DNA from: Bacillota bacterium
GTDB taxonomy: Bacteria; Bacillota; Clostridia; Christensenellales; CAG-138
Assembly: GCA_023416175.1 (NCBI GenBank)
Contig: JAEZIE010000164.1
Location: forward strand, 1-29,817
Length of the DNA: 29,817 nucleotides
Reading direction: 5' to 3'
Shown here: positions 1 to 7,596 of the stretch, piece after piece
How positions within the stretch are numbered: the first letter of the stretch is position 1
How the letters are laid out: every line of letters begins with the position of its first letter
Translations under genes and position numbers: made by a program
Notes under the pieces: generated by a model
The model's database searches: none
The model's input: the letters and a program-made list of their open reading frames with translations, nothing else
What the model was told of the DNA's origin: nothing

Positions 1-672
1 ATAGTACAGAACATTGACGAAATTGGCAGCTTCTTAAAAGCCCGTCAACCCAATACGGTGTTCCATGTGGACGCCACGCAGGCGGTTGGAAAAATACCGG
101 TCTCATTGGCGCAGGCGGACCTTGTCAGCTTCGCGCCGCACAAATTCTACGGCCTAAATGGGATCGGCGCGCTCGTAAAGCGTCCCGATCTGTTGCTGGA
201 ATCACAGATGCACGGCGGGCTTAGCACCACGCCTTACCGCAGCGGCTCGCCTGCGCTTGCGCTGATTGTCTCCTTGGAAGAGGCGCTTTGGCTCGCTTGC
301 GAGGAAATGGAGCAAAACATAGAAAGAGCGCATACCCAGAATACGCTTCTGCGCATGCAGTTACAGAAATATCCGGATGTTATCATCAATAGCCCTAAAA
401 ATGCGCTGCCCTTTATCTTAAACGTCAGCGTTCCGGGGCGGGATGCTACGCGGTTTATAGAGGCGCTGGAGCAGAAGGGCTTTACTCTCTCGGGCAAGTC
501 CGCCTGCACGGCGCCCAAATCGGTTTCCCGGCCCGTGTTTGCGCTGACGAAAGATCGTAAGCTTGCGCTTTCCACACTGCGCATCAGTATCGGCCGATCG
601 ACTGAGGACGAGGATATCAATGGGTTCCTTGCGGCGTTTGACGCCTGCTATCGGGAAATTGGGAGGAAATAA
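1..672 (+). CDS. Cysteine desulfurase, class V aminotransferase family (5' partial)
   Basis: PLP-dependent enzyme that takes sulfur from L-cysteine as an enzyme persulfide and passes it to thiolation or Fe-S acceptors. The frame is open from base 1, so the N-terminal part lies outside the window; the GTG at 58 is an internal Val codon. In the visible 223 residues, HVDATQ (22-27) matches the PLP-contact motif. SFAPHK ends in the PLP Schiff-base lysine (residue 48), and SGKSAC ends in the persulfide cysteine (residue 169). Odd point: the usual HGGxQExxxRxGT motif reads HGGLSTTPYRSGS, without the Q-E pair. The stop overlaps the next ATG by one base (TAATG), and a GGGAGG site sits in the last codons. 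This implies translational coupling to the tRNA thiolation gene, its likely sulfur acceptor. The family is certain; the exact NifS/IscS subtype is not. Confidence 0.93.
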   Translation: MVQNIDEIGSFLKARQPNTVFHVDATQAVGKIPVSLAQADLVSFAPHKFYGLNGIGALVKRPDLLLESQMHGGLSTTPYRSGSPALALIVSLEEALWLACEEMEQNIERAHTQNTLLRMQLQKYPDVIINSPKNALPFILNVSVPGRDATRFIEALEQKGFTLSGKSACTAPKSVSRPVFALTKDRKLALSTLRISIGRSTEDEDINGFLAAFDACYREIGRK

Positions 673-1523
673 TGGACAGGCTGCAGGAAATTGAACGGAG
701 CATTATTAAAAAATTCCGCAAGGAAATCTGGCGTAATTTCGCGCTTGCCGTGGGTCGCTACAAGTTGATACAGGAAAACGATAAAATTGCTGTGTGCATT
801 TCAGGTGGCAAGGATTCGATGCTGATGGCAAAATGCATGCAGGAGATTCAGCGCCACGGACCGGTGCCGTTTGAGCTCGAGTATCTTGTCATGGACCCCG
901 GGTATAACAGGGAGAACAGGCGGCGCGTGGAGGACAATGCCGCGATACTTGGTCTTCCCATTCGCGTATTTGAAACGGACATCTTTGATATCGTGGCCGA
1001 TGAAGATAAATCCCCATGCTACCTTTGCGCGAGGATGCGGCGCGGCGCGCTGTACAGCCGCGCGGAGGCTTTAGGCTGCAACAAGATCGCGCTAGGACAT
1101 CATTTCGACGACGTTATCGAAACCATACTTATGAGCATGCTCTATGGCGGGCAGGTACGAACCATGATGCCCAAGCTGCACAGCACGAATTACCCAGGAA
1201 TGCAATTGATACGGCCCATGTACCTTGTCAAGGAGGAAGATATCCGCCACTGGTGCAGGTACAACGAACTGTCGTTTATCCAGTGCGCCTGCCGGTTTAC
1301 GGAAAATTGCGTATTGGGGGACAATGGCGGCGGCGGGAAGCGGCAGGAAATGAAGGAACTGATCAAAGGCTTCCGAAAAATTAACCCGAAAATTGAGCAG
1401 AATATATTCGCAAGCGTGGAAAAAATCAATCTGGCCACCGTTATCAGCTACCGGGATGAAGACGGCATCCACAGCTTTTTGGACGATTACGATACCCGAA
1501 CGGGCGGGGAGGATATGGAGTAA
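672..1523 (+). CDS. TtcA-family tRNA 2-thiocytidine biosynthesis protein (PP-loop ATPase)
   Basis: Predicted cytoplasmic ATP-dependent tRNA sulfurtransferase of 283 aa. SGGKDS at residues 44-49 is the PP-loop that adenylates the target base. A CxxC pair (C116, C119), with further cysteines at 205, 207 and 213, fits the cysteine set that holds an Fe-S cluster in TtcA proteins. LGHHFDD at 141-147 is also typical of the family. The ATG overlaps the stop of the cysteine desulfurase gene, with GGGAGG 5-10 bases upstream, so the two are probably translated together, the desulfurase supplying sulfur. In TtcA proper the product is 2-thiocytidine at tRNA position 32. Related Firmicute paralogues have other or unknown targets, so the substrate is inferred. 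Confidence 0.85.
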   Translation: MDRLQEIERSIIKKFRKEIWRNFALAVGRYKLIQENDKIAVCISGGKDSMLMAKCMQEIQRHGPVPFELEYLVMDPGYNRENRRRVEDNAAILGLPIRVFETDIFDIVADEDKSPCYLCARMRRGALYSRAEALGCNKIALGHHFDDVIETILMSMLYGGQVRTMMPKLHSTNYPGMQLIRPMYLVKEEDIRHWCRYNELSFIQCACRFTENCVLGDNGGGGKRQEMKELIKGFRKINPKIEQNIFASVEKINLATVISYRDEDGIHSFLDDYDTRTGGEDME

Positions 1524-1530
1524 TTGCATA

Positions 1531-1567
1531 AAAAGGGCGCAACCGTAACGGCTGCGCCCCTTCTTTC
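1531..1567. terminator. Bidirectional intrinsic terminator between convergent genes
   Basis: The stem GGGCGCA-A-CCG / CGG-C-TGCGCCC closes on a TAA loop. Read on the minus strand it is followed by TTTTT, a good U-tract for the zinc-ribbon gene. Read on the plus strand it is followed by CTTCTTT, a weaker tract for the TtcA-family gene. Confidence 0.85.
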
Positions 1568-1576
1568 ATACAAAGA

Positions 1577-2200
1577 CTATTCTACCTTGAATGTCATCGA
1601 CTTCTGAAATTCCCCGTTGAGTGAAATATCCACGCGATAACTGCCCACCGGGAACCCTGTATCGGGCATTGTAAGGTGAAAGGCCAGGTACTGGCTGGCT
1701 TGAGTTGTCAAAAGCTCCGCTGTGCCGATTTCATAAGACTCGTCCTCATAGACCCATTTTGCAGTGACTAGCGTATCTTCCGGCGCATTTTTTACCAACA
1801 TCGTTGCGTATACAATGGGCGCATCCGTTGAAAAAACGTCAGCTTTTACCGTGGGAGTGAGCAGGACGGGATCCACTTCGGCCGCCATTGCATACTCGCT
1901 CAGGTTGGCTGTAGAAAAGCTGACCTCGCCGCCATTAAGCGCCAAAATTGCGATCAGCCCTCCAATCAGTACTACTATCACAAGCAGCACAACGAGCCAG
2001 CCTCGTTTCTTTTTGGGCGCCGCCTCGGGCCTATGAGATGGAATGGGTTGACCGGCTGGAACGCCATATGAACCTGTTGATTGAACGGGTGGGTTGTAGG
2101 CTGAAGAAAGCAGAGATGTCCCACAGGAAGCGCAAAAATGGCTTTCTGTTGTAACGGGTGATCCGCAACTTGGGCAAAATTTCGGGGTTGTATCCGACAT
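1577..2200 (-). CDS. Zinc-ribbon, single-pass membrane protein of unknown function
   Basis: A 207-aa protein that I do not recognise as a named gene. Two CxxC knuckles (C9/C12 and C23/C26) form a zinc ribbon at the N-terminus. A Pro/Ser/Gly-rich linker with a basic KKKR stop follows, then one hydrophobic segment (about 67-88), then about 115 residues rich in beta-type sequence, presumably outside the membrane. Many Firmicutes encode such proteins with a cytoplasmic zinc ribbon and an Ig-like or other exported domain, but no function follows from that. The ATG is supported by AGAGGTGAG just upstream. It lies downstream of the VanW gene on the same strand but is separated by a terminator (2289-2318), so it probably has its own promoter. 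I could not pick that promoter out with confidence. Confidence 0.8.
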   Translation of the reverse strand: MSDTTPKFCPSCGSPVTTESHFCASCGTSLLSSAYNPPVQSTGSYGVPAGQPIPSHRPEAAPKKKRGWLVVLLVIVVLIGGLIAILALNGGEVSFSTANLSEYAMAAEVDPVLLTPTVKADVFSTDAPIVYATMLVKNAPEDTLVTAKWVYEDESYEIGTAELLTTQASQYLAFHLTMPDTGFPVGSYRVDISLNGEFQKSMTFKVE

Positions 2201-2288
2201 ATAGTCTCACCTCTCAAACATTGTAATTTCTCAGATACCTATTCATAAGCTTGTTTCGCATGTTGAAGCGACAGAATGAAACATGAAT

Positions 2289-2318
2289 GAAAAAGCGCCC
2301 TGCTTTTGGGCAGGGCGC
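2289..2318 (-). terminator. Intrinsic terminator of the VanW gene
   Basis: A perfect 9-bp stem GCGCCCTGC/GCAGGGCGC (2295-2303 with 2310-2318) closes on a six-base loop. On the minus strand it is followed by TTTTTC. It lies directly after the stop of the VanW-family gene. Confidence 0.9.
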
Positions 2319-2334
2319 AGTCATGTTTGGTATT

Positions 2335-3864
2335 TTAGGTGCTCGGTCCCACAATTGTTTCCCCCGCGTAAGCCCGGTACTTGGTTTTCGCGACAGATAC
2401 GGTCTTCACTTCCACGCCGTCTTTGAGGTAGGTGGCGTAGGATTGCCAGATGGAGCCGGATTTACGCGCCACGTAAACCTCTTTGTAGCCTGCGGGCTTG
2501 GTGGGATCAACGATATACTTCATGGAGCCGGAAGGGGAAACTCCTTCGATCCGCTTGGAGGAAAGCCGGATCTCATCGTACTCTTCCGGGAAGGGCGCGC
2601 CGTAAATTTCAAAATGCACGGTCTTATCGCTGTCATCTACCCAAGAGAACAGGTAAATGGGCGCATTTGTGTTGTTTTTCCACTCAAAGTCAATACGACC
2701 GCTGTCTATCGTGGCGTCAAGGCCGCCATCCACATACGTAAGCCGCCCCGAATGGCCCTGCCGATAAACGATTTCAAGATCAGACTTCAATACGCTCAAA
2801 TACATGGTGGTGGAAACCTGGCATACGCCGCCTCCAGCCTGGTCCTCTGAGCGACCCTGCACGATGGCGGGCGCCGGCTTCCATCCGCCGCCATAAGTGC
2901 GGTGGCCCAGCGTATCATTGGTGGAAAAAACTTCGCCCGGCTGCAATACCGTTCCGTTGATGAGCCCGACTGCCTTCTTGATGTTAAACACCCGCGTACC
3001 GCGGTTGTAGGGGGATTTATTAAAGGAAGTGTACGAGCTTCCGCGCAGCACCACCTGCTCCTGGATATCCGCGAGCGTCACTTTTGCTTTGATGGCTTCC
3101 ACCGGAATATTCATATCCTCGTAGCTGCCGCTTTGCGCCATGGAAAGCAGGGCCTGTGCGAGCGACGCCTGGTCCACACGCAGGCCGTCCTGCTCCGGCT
3201 CATAACGGAAGCGCTGCTCGGGCCTTGTGGCTGCGGCGGATAGAACATAATCGCTCGTTTTCTTTTCATCCTCCGTCACGGAGGACTTGTCGATCAATAC
3301 GCGGAAATGCGCGTCCACCGCCGGAGTATCAAACTCTTTTGCTAGGGATGCGACAAAATCCTCAACAGCTGTTTTGTCCGGCGTAGGTACTGTACGATAG
3401 TAACGCTTATTCGCGCTGACATCGATTAGTTCCGCTTGCAGTTCCTTAAGGGTTCCCGTGCGGGCAAGGGAAAACGCTTCTTCCAGTACGGCCTCGGTAT
3501 CATATGTAAAAGCAAATGCGGAGGCATCTACGGGATAATTCTTGCTGTTGTATGTCAGCTGGAAAGAGATCGCGTCCTGCCGCTCCCGCTGTGCCTGCTC
3601 CACAGCGGCGCGGGCTTCTTCTATTGTCATGCCGCCCACGGGAACATGGTCTAGGATAACCCCATCCCGGAACACCTCGGCGTTGATGATTGTAAGGCGC
3701 GTTGCTTCATCCCGCTGCAGCTTCTGGGAATAGAGCACGCCTGCAAGGAGCGTAAGCATCACAAATGCAACGGAAGCAATCCAAACGGTACGTTTCTTCG
3801 TTATGGGTTTTGGCTCAGCCGGAACTTCTGTTGTGCTAATATCGGGAATGGGGGTTTCTTCCAT
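2335..3864 (-). CDS. VanW-family cell-surface protein (YoaR-like)
   Basis: 509 aa from the chosen ATG. A longer frame back to a GTG at 3900 has no ribosome binding site, whereas AAAGGAG (3870-3876) sits 5 bases before the ATG at 3864. One N-terminal membrane anchor (about residues 25-45) follows a short cytoplasmic KKR stretch. A long exported region resembling YoaR-type putative peptidoglycan-binding domains comes next. The VanW domain follows, recognised by GRSEDQAGGGVCQVSTT and the RVFNI...NGTVLQPGE segment. The tail resembles a G5-like beta domain. VanW proteins are named from vancomycin-resistance clusters, but their biochemical role is unknown and there are no other van genes here. A cell-wall-associated role is inferred. 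The gene has its own sigma-A promoter and terminator, so it is probably monocistronic. Confidence 0.9.
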   Translation of the reverse strand: MEETPIPDISTTEVPAEPKPITKKRTVWIASVAFVMLTLLAGVLYSQKLQRDEATRLTIINAEVFRDGVILDHVPVGGMTIEEARAAVEQAQRERQDAISFQLTYNSKNYPVDASAFAFTYDTEAVLEEAFSLARTGTLKELQAELIDVSANKRYYRTVPTPDKTAVEDFVASLAKEFDTPAVDAHFRVLIDKSSVTEDEKKTSDYVLSAAATRPEQRFRYEPEQDGLRVDQASLAQALLSMAQSGSYEDMNIPVEAIKAKVTLADIQEQVVLRGSSYTSFNKSPYNRGTRVFNIKKAVGLINGTVLQPGEVFSTNDTLGHRTYGGGWKPAPAIVQGRSEDQAGGGVCQVSTTMYLSVLKSDLEIVYRQGHSGRLTYVDGGLDATIDSGRIDFEWKNNTNAPIYLFSWVDDSDKTVHFEIYGAPFPEEYDEIRLSSKRIEGVSPSGSMKYIVDPTKPAGYKEVYVARKSGSIWQSYATYLKDGVEVKTVSVAKTKYRAYAGETIVGPST

Positions 3865-3929
3865 GCTGGCTCCTTTCAGGTGTGAAACATACAGATCCAC
3901 AATTTATATGTATTGTGATATCTAGCCTA

Positions 3930-3959
3930 ATTATACTGTCAGGGGATATCGCGTGTAAA
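3930..3959 (-). promoter_or_regulatory. Sigma-A promoter for the VanW gene
   Basis: On the minus strand TTTACA (3954-3959) and TATAAT (3930-3935) are separated by 18 bases. This places a start about 60 bases before the ATG at 3864, which also argues for that start over the GTG at 3900. Confidence 0.65.
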
Positions 3960-4033
3960 CACGAACGAAACATTTCCAGCTCTTTCCCATGTGTTTAGGT
4001 ATACCAACGTATGAGGGGAGGCTCGGCGGCAGG

Positions 4034-4062
4034 TTGACGGTGCCAGTTCCGGGCAGTACAAT
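4034..4062 (+). promoter_or_regulatory. Sigma-A promoter for nadE
   Basis: TTGACG (4034-4039) and TACAAT (4057-4062) are separated by 17 bases, a near-consensus match. The expected start is near 4069, giving a leader of about 75 bases before nadE. That leader contains GC-rich hairpins (4103-4128). Confidence 0.75.
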
Positions 4063-4102
4063 ACTGATAGTAAAATACACCAAGGTTGGGTAATCTAAGC
4101 GC

Positions 4103-4128
4103 TGGCGGCTTAATACCGCCTTAGGCGG
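4103..4128 (+). promoter_or_regulatory. Mutually exclusive hairpins in the nadE leader
   Basis: CCGCC (4116-4120) can pair with GGCGG upstream (4104-4108) or with GGCGG downstream (4124-4128), six bases before the GGGAGG ribosome binding site. Two alternative stems next to a start site could modulate translation. No known riboswitch class is recognised, and the arrangement could be coincidental. Confidence 0.3.
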
Positions 4129-4144
4129 ACAAGCGGGAGGTACT

Positions 4145-6070
4145 ATGAGGCACGGGTTTGTCAAGGTGGCGGCGGGGACTCCGAAAATTCGCGTGGGAGA
4201 CTGCGCATACAATGCCGCGCGCATCCGGGAAATCATGGACAACGCGGCCCAAAGAGGCGTATGCGTGCTGTTGCTGCCGGAATTATGCCTGACAGGGTAT
4301 ACCTGCTCGGATCTGTTTTTGCATGACGCGCTGCTCGATGCTGCGGAAAATACGCTGTTATCCTTAAAGGAGCAGAGCAAGGGCAAACAGATGCTCACAG
4401 TTCTCGGCGTTCCGCTGCGTTATGAGGGCAAGCTCTATAACTGCGCCGCTATACTATATAACGGACAAATACTGGGTGTGGTGCCAAAAACGAATATACC
4501 AAATTATGGTGAGTTTTATGAGCTGAGGCAGTTCACCCCGGCTCCCCGCAGGCAAAGCGAAATCGTATTGGGTGAAGAGCGCATACCCTTTGGCACAAGA
4601 CAATTGTTCCGCTGCAGTACGCTTCGGGAGCTTTGCGTGGGTGTGGAGATCTGTGAGGACCTTTGGGTCCCAAGCCCACCATCCAACACACTTGCAAACG
4701 AAGGAGCCACGGTCATCCTTAACCCTTCAGCCAGCGATGAAATCATCGGCAAGGACGCGTACAGAAGGCTTCTTTTAAAAAGCCAGAGCGCAAGACTGTG
4801 CTGCGCATATCTGTACGCGGATGCAGGAGATGGGGAATCGACCACCGATATGGTGTTTGCCGGGCATAACCTGATTGCCGAAAACGGGACAATACTCAAA
4901 GAGACCGAACCCTTTGCCGAAGAAATGGCTTATATCGAAACGGAAATCGACTGCAAGCGCCTAATGCATGAGCGCCGCAGAATGACCACGTTTGGCCTGG
5001 AACCGCCTGAAGGGCATGTACCCTATGTGGTCACGGAGTTTTCTCTGCCCATCGTGGAAACGTCGCTCACACGCCAAATCTCGCCCACGCCGTTTATCCC
5101 TCAGGATCTACATGACCGAAACGAACGCTGCGAAGATATCCTGCGCATCCAGGCCCATGGGCTAAAAAAGCGCATCCAGCATACCAACTGCAAGACAGTG
5201 GTCATCGGCATATCCGGCGGGCTTGATTCGACGCTTGCGCTGCTTGTGGCCGTTCGGGCGATGGAGCTTGCGAAAAGGCCTGCTTCCGATATATTAGCCG
5301 TTACGATGCCCTGCTTTGGTACCACGGGCCGTACGCGCACCAATGCGGAGAAATTGTGCGATTGTCTGGGCATCCCTTGCAGGACGGTGGATATTACAGC
5401 GGCAGTCAAACAGCATTTTAAAGATATTGGGCATCCGGAGGATGTGTTCGACGTAACGTTTGAAAACGGACAAGCCCGAGAGCGCACCCAGGTACTCATG
5501 GATATTGCCAATCAAAGCGGAGGCATGGTGGTGGGCACCGGCGACCTTTCCGAGCTTGCGCTTGGCTGGGCGACATACAACGGGGATCATATGTCCATGT
5601 ATGGGGTGAATTCATCCGTTCCCAAATCCCTTATCCGCCATATCGTGCGCTACTTTGCGGATACCGCCAAATCATCGGCGCTCAAAGACGTGCTGATGGA
5701 TATTTTGGATACGCCGGTCAGCCCGGAGTTGCTGCCCGCAAATGGTGAGGAAATTACCCAGCAGACAGAGGAACTTGTAGGCCCCTACGCGCTGCACGAC
5801 TTTTTCCTGTATCATATGATCCGTTGGGGCGCTCAGCCCCAGAAGGTGCTTCGCATGGCGGTATACGCATTTTTCGGCACATATGACGAGGGGACCATCC
5901 GTCATTGGCTTACCGTGTTCTGTAAGCGTTTCTTCAGCCAGCAGTTCAAGCGTTCCTGCCTGCCGGACGGCCCCAAGGTCGGTTCCGTTACGCTATCTCC
6001 GCGCGGGGATTGGCGCATGCCCAGCGACGCCATGAATACCGTATGGTTGGATGAATTGCTCCAAACATGA
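4145..6070 (+). CDS. nadE: Glutamine-dependent NAD+ synthetase
   Basis: Catalyses the last step of NAD synthesis: nicotinic acid adenine dinucleotide plus ATP and glutamine-derived ammonia give NAD+. Its 641 aa match the long two-domain form. The N-terminal nitrilase-fold glutaminase has a Glu/Lys/Cys triad, most likely E46 (LLLPELCLTGY), K115 (VPKTN) and C170 (GVEICEDLW). The C-terminal synthetase has the PP-loop SGGLDS (357-362) followed by the family's GTGDLSELALGW and YGVNSS segments. The ATG is preceded by GGGAGG, and a good sigma-A promoter lies upstream, so it appears to be a single-gene unit. NAD kinase is also encoded in this window (27368-28168), but on the other strand and far away. 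No truncation or missing key residue is visible. Confidence 0.97.
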   Translation: MRHGFVKVAAGTPKIRVGDCAYNAARIREIMDNAAQRGVCVLLLPELCLTGYTCSDLFLHDALLDAAENTLLSLKEQSKGKQMLTVLGVPLRYEGKLYNCAAILYNGQILGVVPKTNIPNYGEFYELRQFTPAPRRQSEIVLGEERIPFGTRQLFRCSTLRELCVGVEICEDLWVPSPPSNTLANEGATVILNPSASDEIIGKDAYRRLLLKSQSARLCCAYLYADAGDGESTTDMVFAGHNLIAENGTILKETEPFAEEMAYIETEIDCKRLMHERRRMTTFGLEPPEGHVPYVVTEFSLPIVETSLTRQISPTPFIPQDLHDRNERCEDILRIQAHGLKKRIQHTNCKTVVIGISGGLDSTLALLVAVRAMELAKRPASDILAVTMPCFGTTGRTRTNAEKLCDCLGIPCRTVDITAAVKQHFKDIGHPEDVFDVTFENGQARERTQVLMDIANQSGGMVVGTGDLSELALGWATYNGDHMSMYGVNSSVPKSLIRHIVRYFADTAKSSALKDVLMDILDTPVSPELLPANGEEITQQTEELVGPYALHDFFLYHMIRWGAQPQKVLRMAVYAFFGTYDEGTIRHWLTVFCKRFFSQQFKRSCLPDGPKVGSVTLSPRGDWRMPSDAMNTVWLDELLQT

Positions 6071-6087
6071 ACATATCTTCTTGGCCA

Positions 6088-6121
6088 CTCACAGGCTTTT
6101 CTGAACAGAAAGGCCTGTGAG
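6088..6121 (+). terminator. Hairpin directly after nadE (possible terminator)
   Basis: A near-perfect stem, CTCACAGGC with GCCTGTGAG, continues inward through TTTCTG/CAGAAA and closes on a short loop. It begins 18 bases after the nadE stop. The downstream tract (TTGTTAAAAA) is poor in T, so it may be a weak terminator or a 3'-end stabilising stem. A better U-tract hairpin lies at 6354. Confidence 0.55.
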
Positions 6122-6149
6122 TTGTTAAAAAGGGATCCACATATATTTT

Positions 6150-6336
6150 CTTAAGGTATCGCCGCCTCCGGCGGCGACGATAGATTATTTTATTTAATAG
6201 CGGGGGGCGTGCCCCCGCGCCCCCTGGGTACGGACGCCCTTCGCTCTTCAGGAAGGGGGCTGGGGAAACGCAGTTTCCCCAAAGCAAAAAATTATCGTCG
6301 GCGCTTAAAGCGCCGATACCTTGAAACTCTTAAGCA
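6150..6336. repeat. Structured palindromic intergenic element
   Basis: About 185 bases with nested symmetry. The outer arms pair twice: AAGGTATCG (6153-6161) with CGATACCTT (6314-6322), and CGACGATA (6175-6182) with TATCGTCG (6293-6300). Each arm carries its own hairpin: CGCCGCC/GGCGGCG (6160-6176) on the left and GGCGCTT/AAGCGCC (6300-6314) on the right. The centre holds GCGGGGG/CCCCCGC (6200-6218), GCCCCCT/AGGGGGC (6219-6225 with 6254-6260) and GGGGAAAC/GTTTCCCC (6262-6280). There is no ORF of note. It could be a MITE or REP-like dispersed repeat, or a transcribed structured RNA. The sequence shows structure only. With its flanks it fills the 404-base gap between nadE and dgt. Confidence 0.65.
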
Positions 6337-6353
6337 GGTTTATCAGCATCCTG

Positions 6354-6382
6354 AGGCTTTTCGTATAGGAAAGCCTGTTTTT
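6354..6382 (+). terminator. Intrinsic terminator between nadE and dgt
   Basis: The stem AGGCTTTTC/GGAAAGCCT (one G-T pair) has a five-base loop and is followed by GTTTTT. It has the best plus-strand U-tract in the nadE-dgt gap and lies beyond the structured element, which would therefore be included in any read-through nadE transcript. Confidence 0.65.
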
Positions 6383-6474
6383 GCGTAAGAAGAAGGATTT
6401 TTCAGATATGCGGGGTATAAATACAAGTAAGGAACCCGGATTTTTTCTTAAAGTAGGACGGGAGGAATACCGAT

Positions 6475-7494
6475 ATGGAAGAGAAGGATCTGTGCGGCGC
6501 AAAATATAGGCTGTTCACCCAACAAAGAGAGCACGAAACGCTCTCTCCTTACGCTGTGCTTTCCGAAAGCACTCGGGGTCGCGAAAAACCGCTCGACAGC
6601 TGCGATATCCGTACGGAATTCCAGCGGGACAGGGACCGCATTATCCACTGCAAATCCTTCCGCAGGCTCAAGCACAAAACGCAGGTGTTTCTTTCCCCGC
6701 AGGGGGATCATTACCGTACAAGGCTTACGCATACGCTGGAGGTTTCCCAGATCGCACGGACGATCTCCCGCGCCTTGCGGCTCAACGAGGATCTGACGGA
6801 AGCAATCGCGATGGGGCACGACCTAGGGCATACACCGTTCGGGCATGCGGGGGAAGAGGTATTAAATGAACTCGTCCCCGGTGGGTTTGAGCACAACATG
6901 CAGAGCCTGCGGGTGGTGGAGAAGTTGGAAAACGGCGTGGGGCTGAACCTGACGTACGAAGTAAGGGACGGAATCCTTCACCATAAAAAATCCGGGACGC
7001 CAGCAACACTCGAAGGCAAGGTTGTAAGCATTTCCGACCGCATTGCATACATCAACCACGATATTGACGACGCCGTTCGTGCCCATGTGATTTCATTGGA
7101 TGAGCTGCCAATAGATTGCGTCCGTGTCGCAGGGGCGACTCATGGCGCGCGCATTAACTCCATGATCGTAGATGTGGTGGAGCAAAGCTTTATGCAGCCG
7201 CAGGTGCGCATGTCTGCGGAAATGGAGCAGGCGTTTGAGCAATTGCGTGATTTCATGTTTTCGCATGTGTATCTCAACCTCTCTGCAAAGCGGGAGGAAA
7301 GCAAGGCCAAGCATGTGGTGCGCTCGCTGTTTGCATACTATATGGAGCATATGGAGCAGTTGCCGGCGGAGTTTTTATTAAATGCAGAGGTGGATGGCAA
7401 CGAGCGCGTCGTAGCGGACTGGATTGCCTGCATGACGGACCGATATGCCATCAACGTATACAAGCGCCTGTTTGTGCCGGAAGAATGGAATTAA
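6475..7494 (+). CDS. dgt: dGTPase-like HD-domain triphosphohydrolase
   Basis: A 339-aa cytoplasmic HD-superfamily enzyme. Family members hydrolyse dGTP or other dNTPs to the nucleoside and triphosphate, helping to control dNTP pools. The metal-binding HD signature is visible: THTLEV (H86), the paired MGHDLGH (H115, D116) and a downstream SDRIAY Asp. FRRLKHKTQVF and the family-typical HTPFGHAGE segment are also present. The ATG is served by GGGAGG about 10 bases upstream. It is the first gene of a dgt-dnaG-rpoD run that is conserved in many Clostridia and links nucleotide control with replication and transcription initiation. The exact dNTP preference cannot be read from the sequence. Confidence 0.93.
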   Translation: MEEKDLCGAKYRLFTQQREHETLSPYAVLSESTRGREKPLDSCDIRTEFQRDRDRIIHCKSFRRLKHKTQVFLSPQGDHYRTRLTHTLEVSQIARTISRALRLNEDLTEAIAMGHDLGHTPFGHAGEEVLNELVPGGFEHNMQSLRVVEKLENGVGLNLTYEVRDGILHHKKSGTPATLEGKVVSISDRIAYINHDIDDAVRAHVISLDELPIDCVRVAGATHGARINSMIVDVVEQSFMQPQVRMSAEMEQAFEQLRDFMFSHVYLNLSAKREESKAKHVVRSLFAYYMEHMEQLPAEFLLNAEVDGNERVVADWIACMTDRYAINVYKRLFVPEEWN

Positions 7495-7596
7495 CATTTA
7501 TTTTTATTTTCTTGGCAGGAATACGTACAAATGTACCGAATATATTAGGGCGTTGCCCGGAATGGATGCTCGTTACACAGAAAGGAAGGGGGAAAA

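Noticed and set aside
2287..2850. Plus-strand open frame of 187 codons opposite the VanW gene
   Set aside because: It begins inside the VanW terminator and overlaps the conserved VanW domain. The product has no recognisable features.
7495..7596. Possible separate promoter for dnaG (TTGGCA ... TATATT)
   Set aside because: The spacing is 23 bases, too long for sigma-A. Read-through from dgt is simpler.
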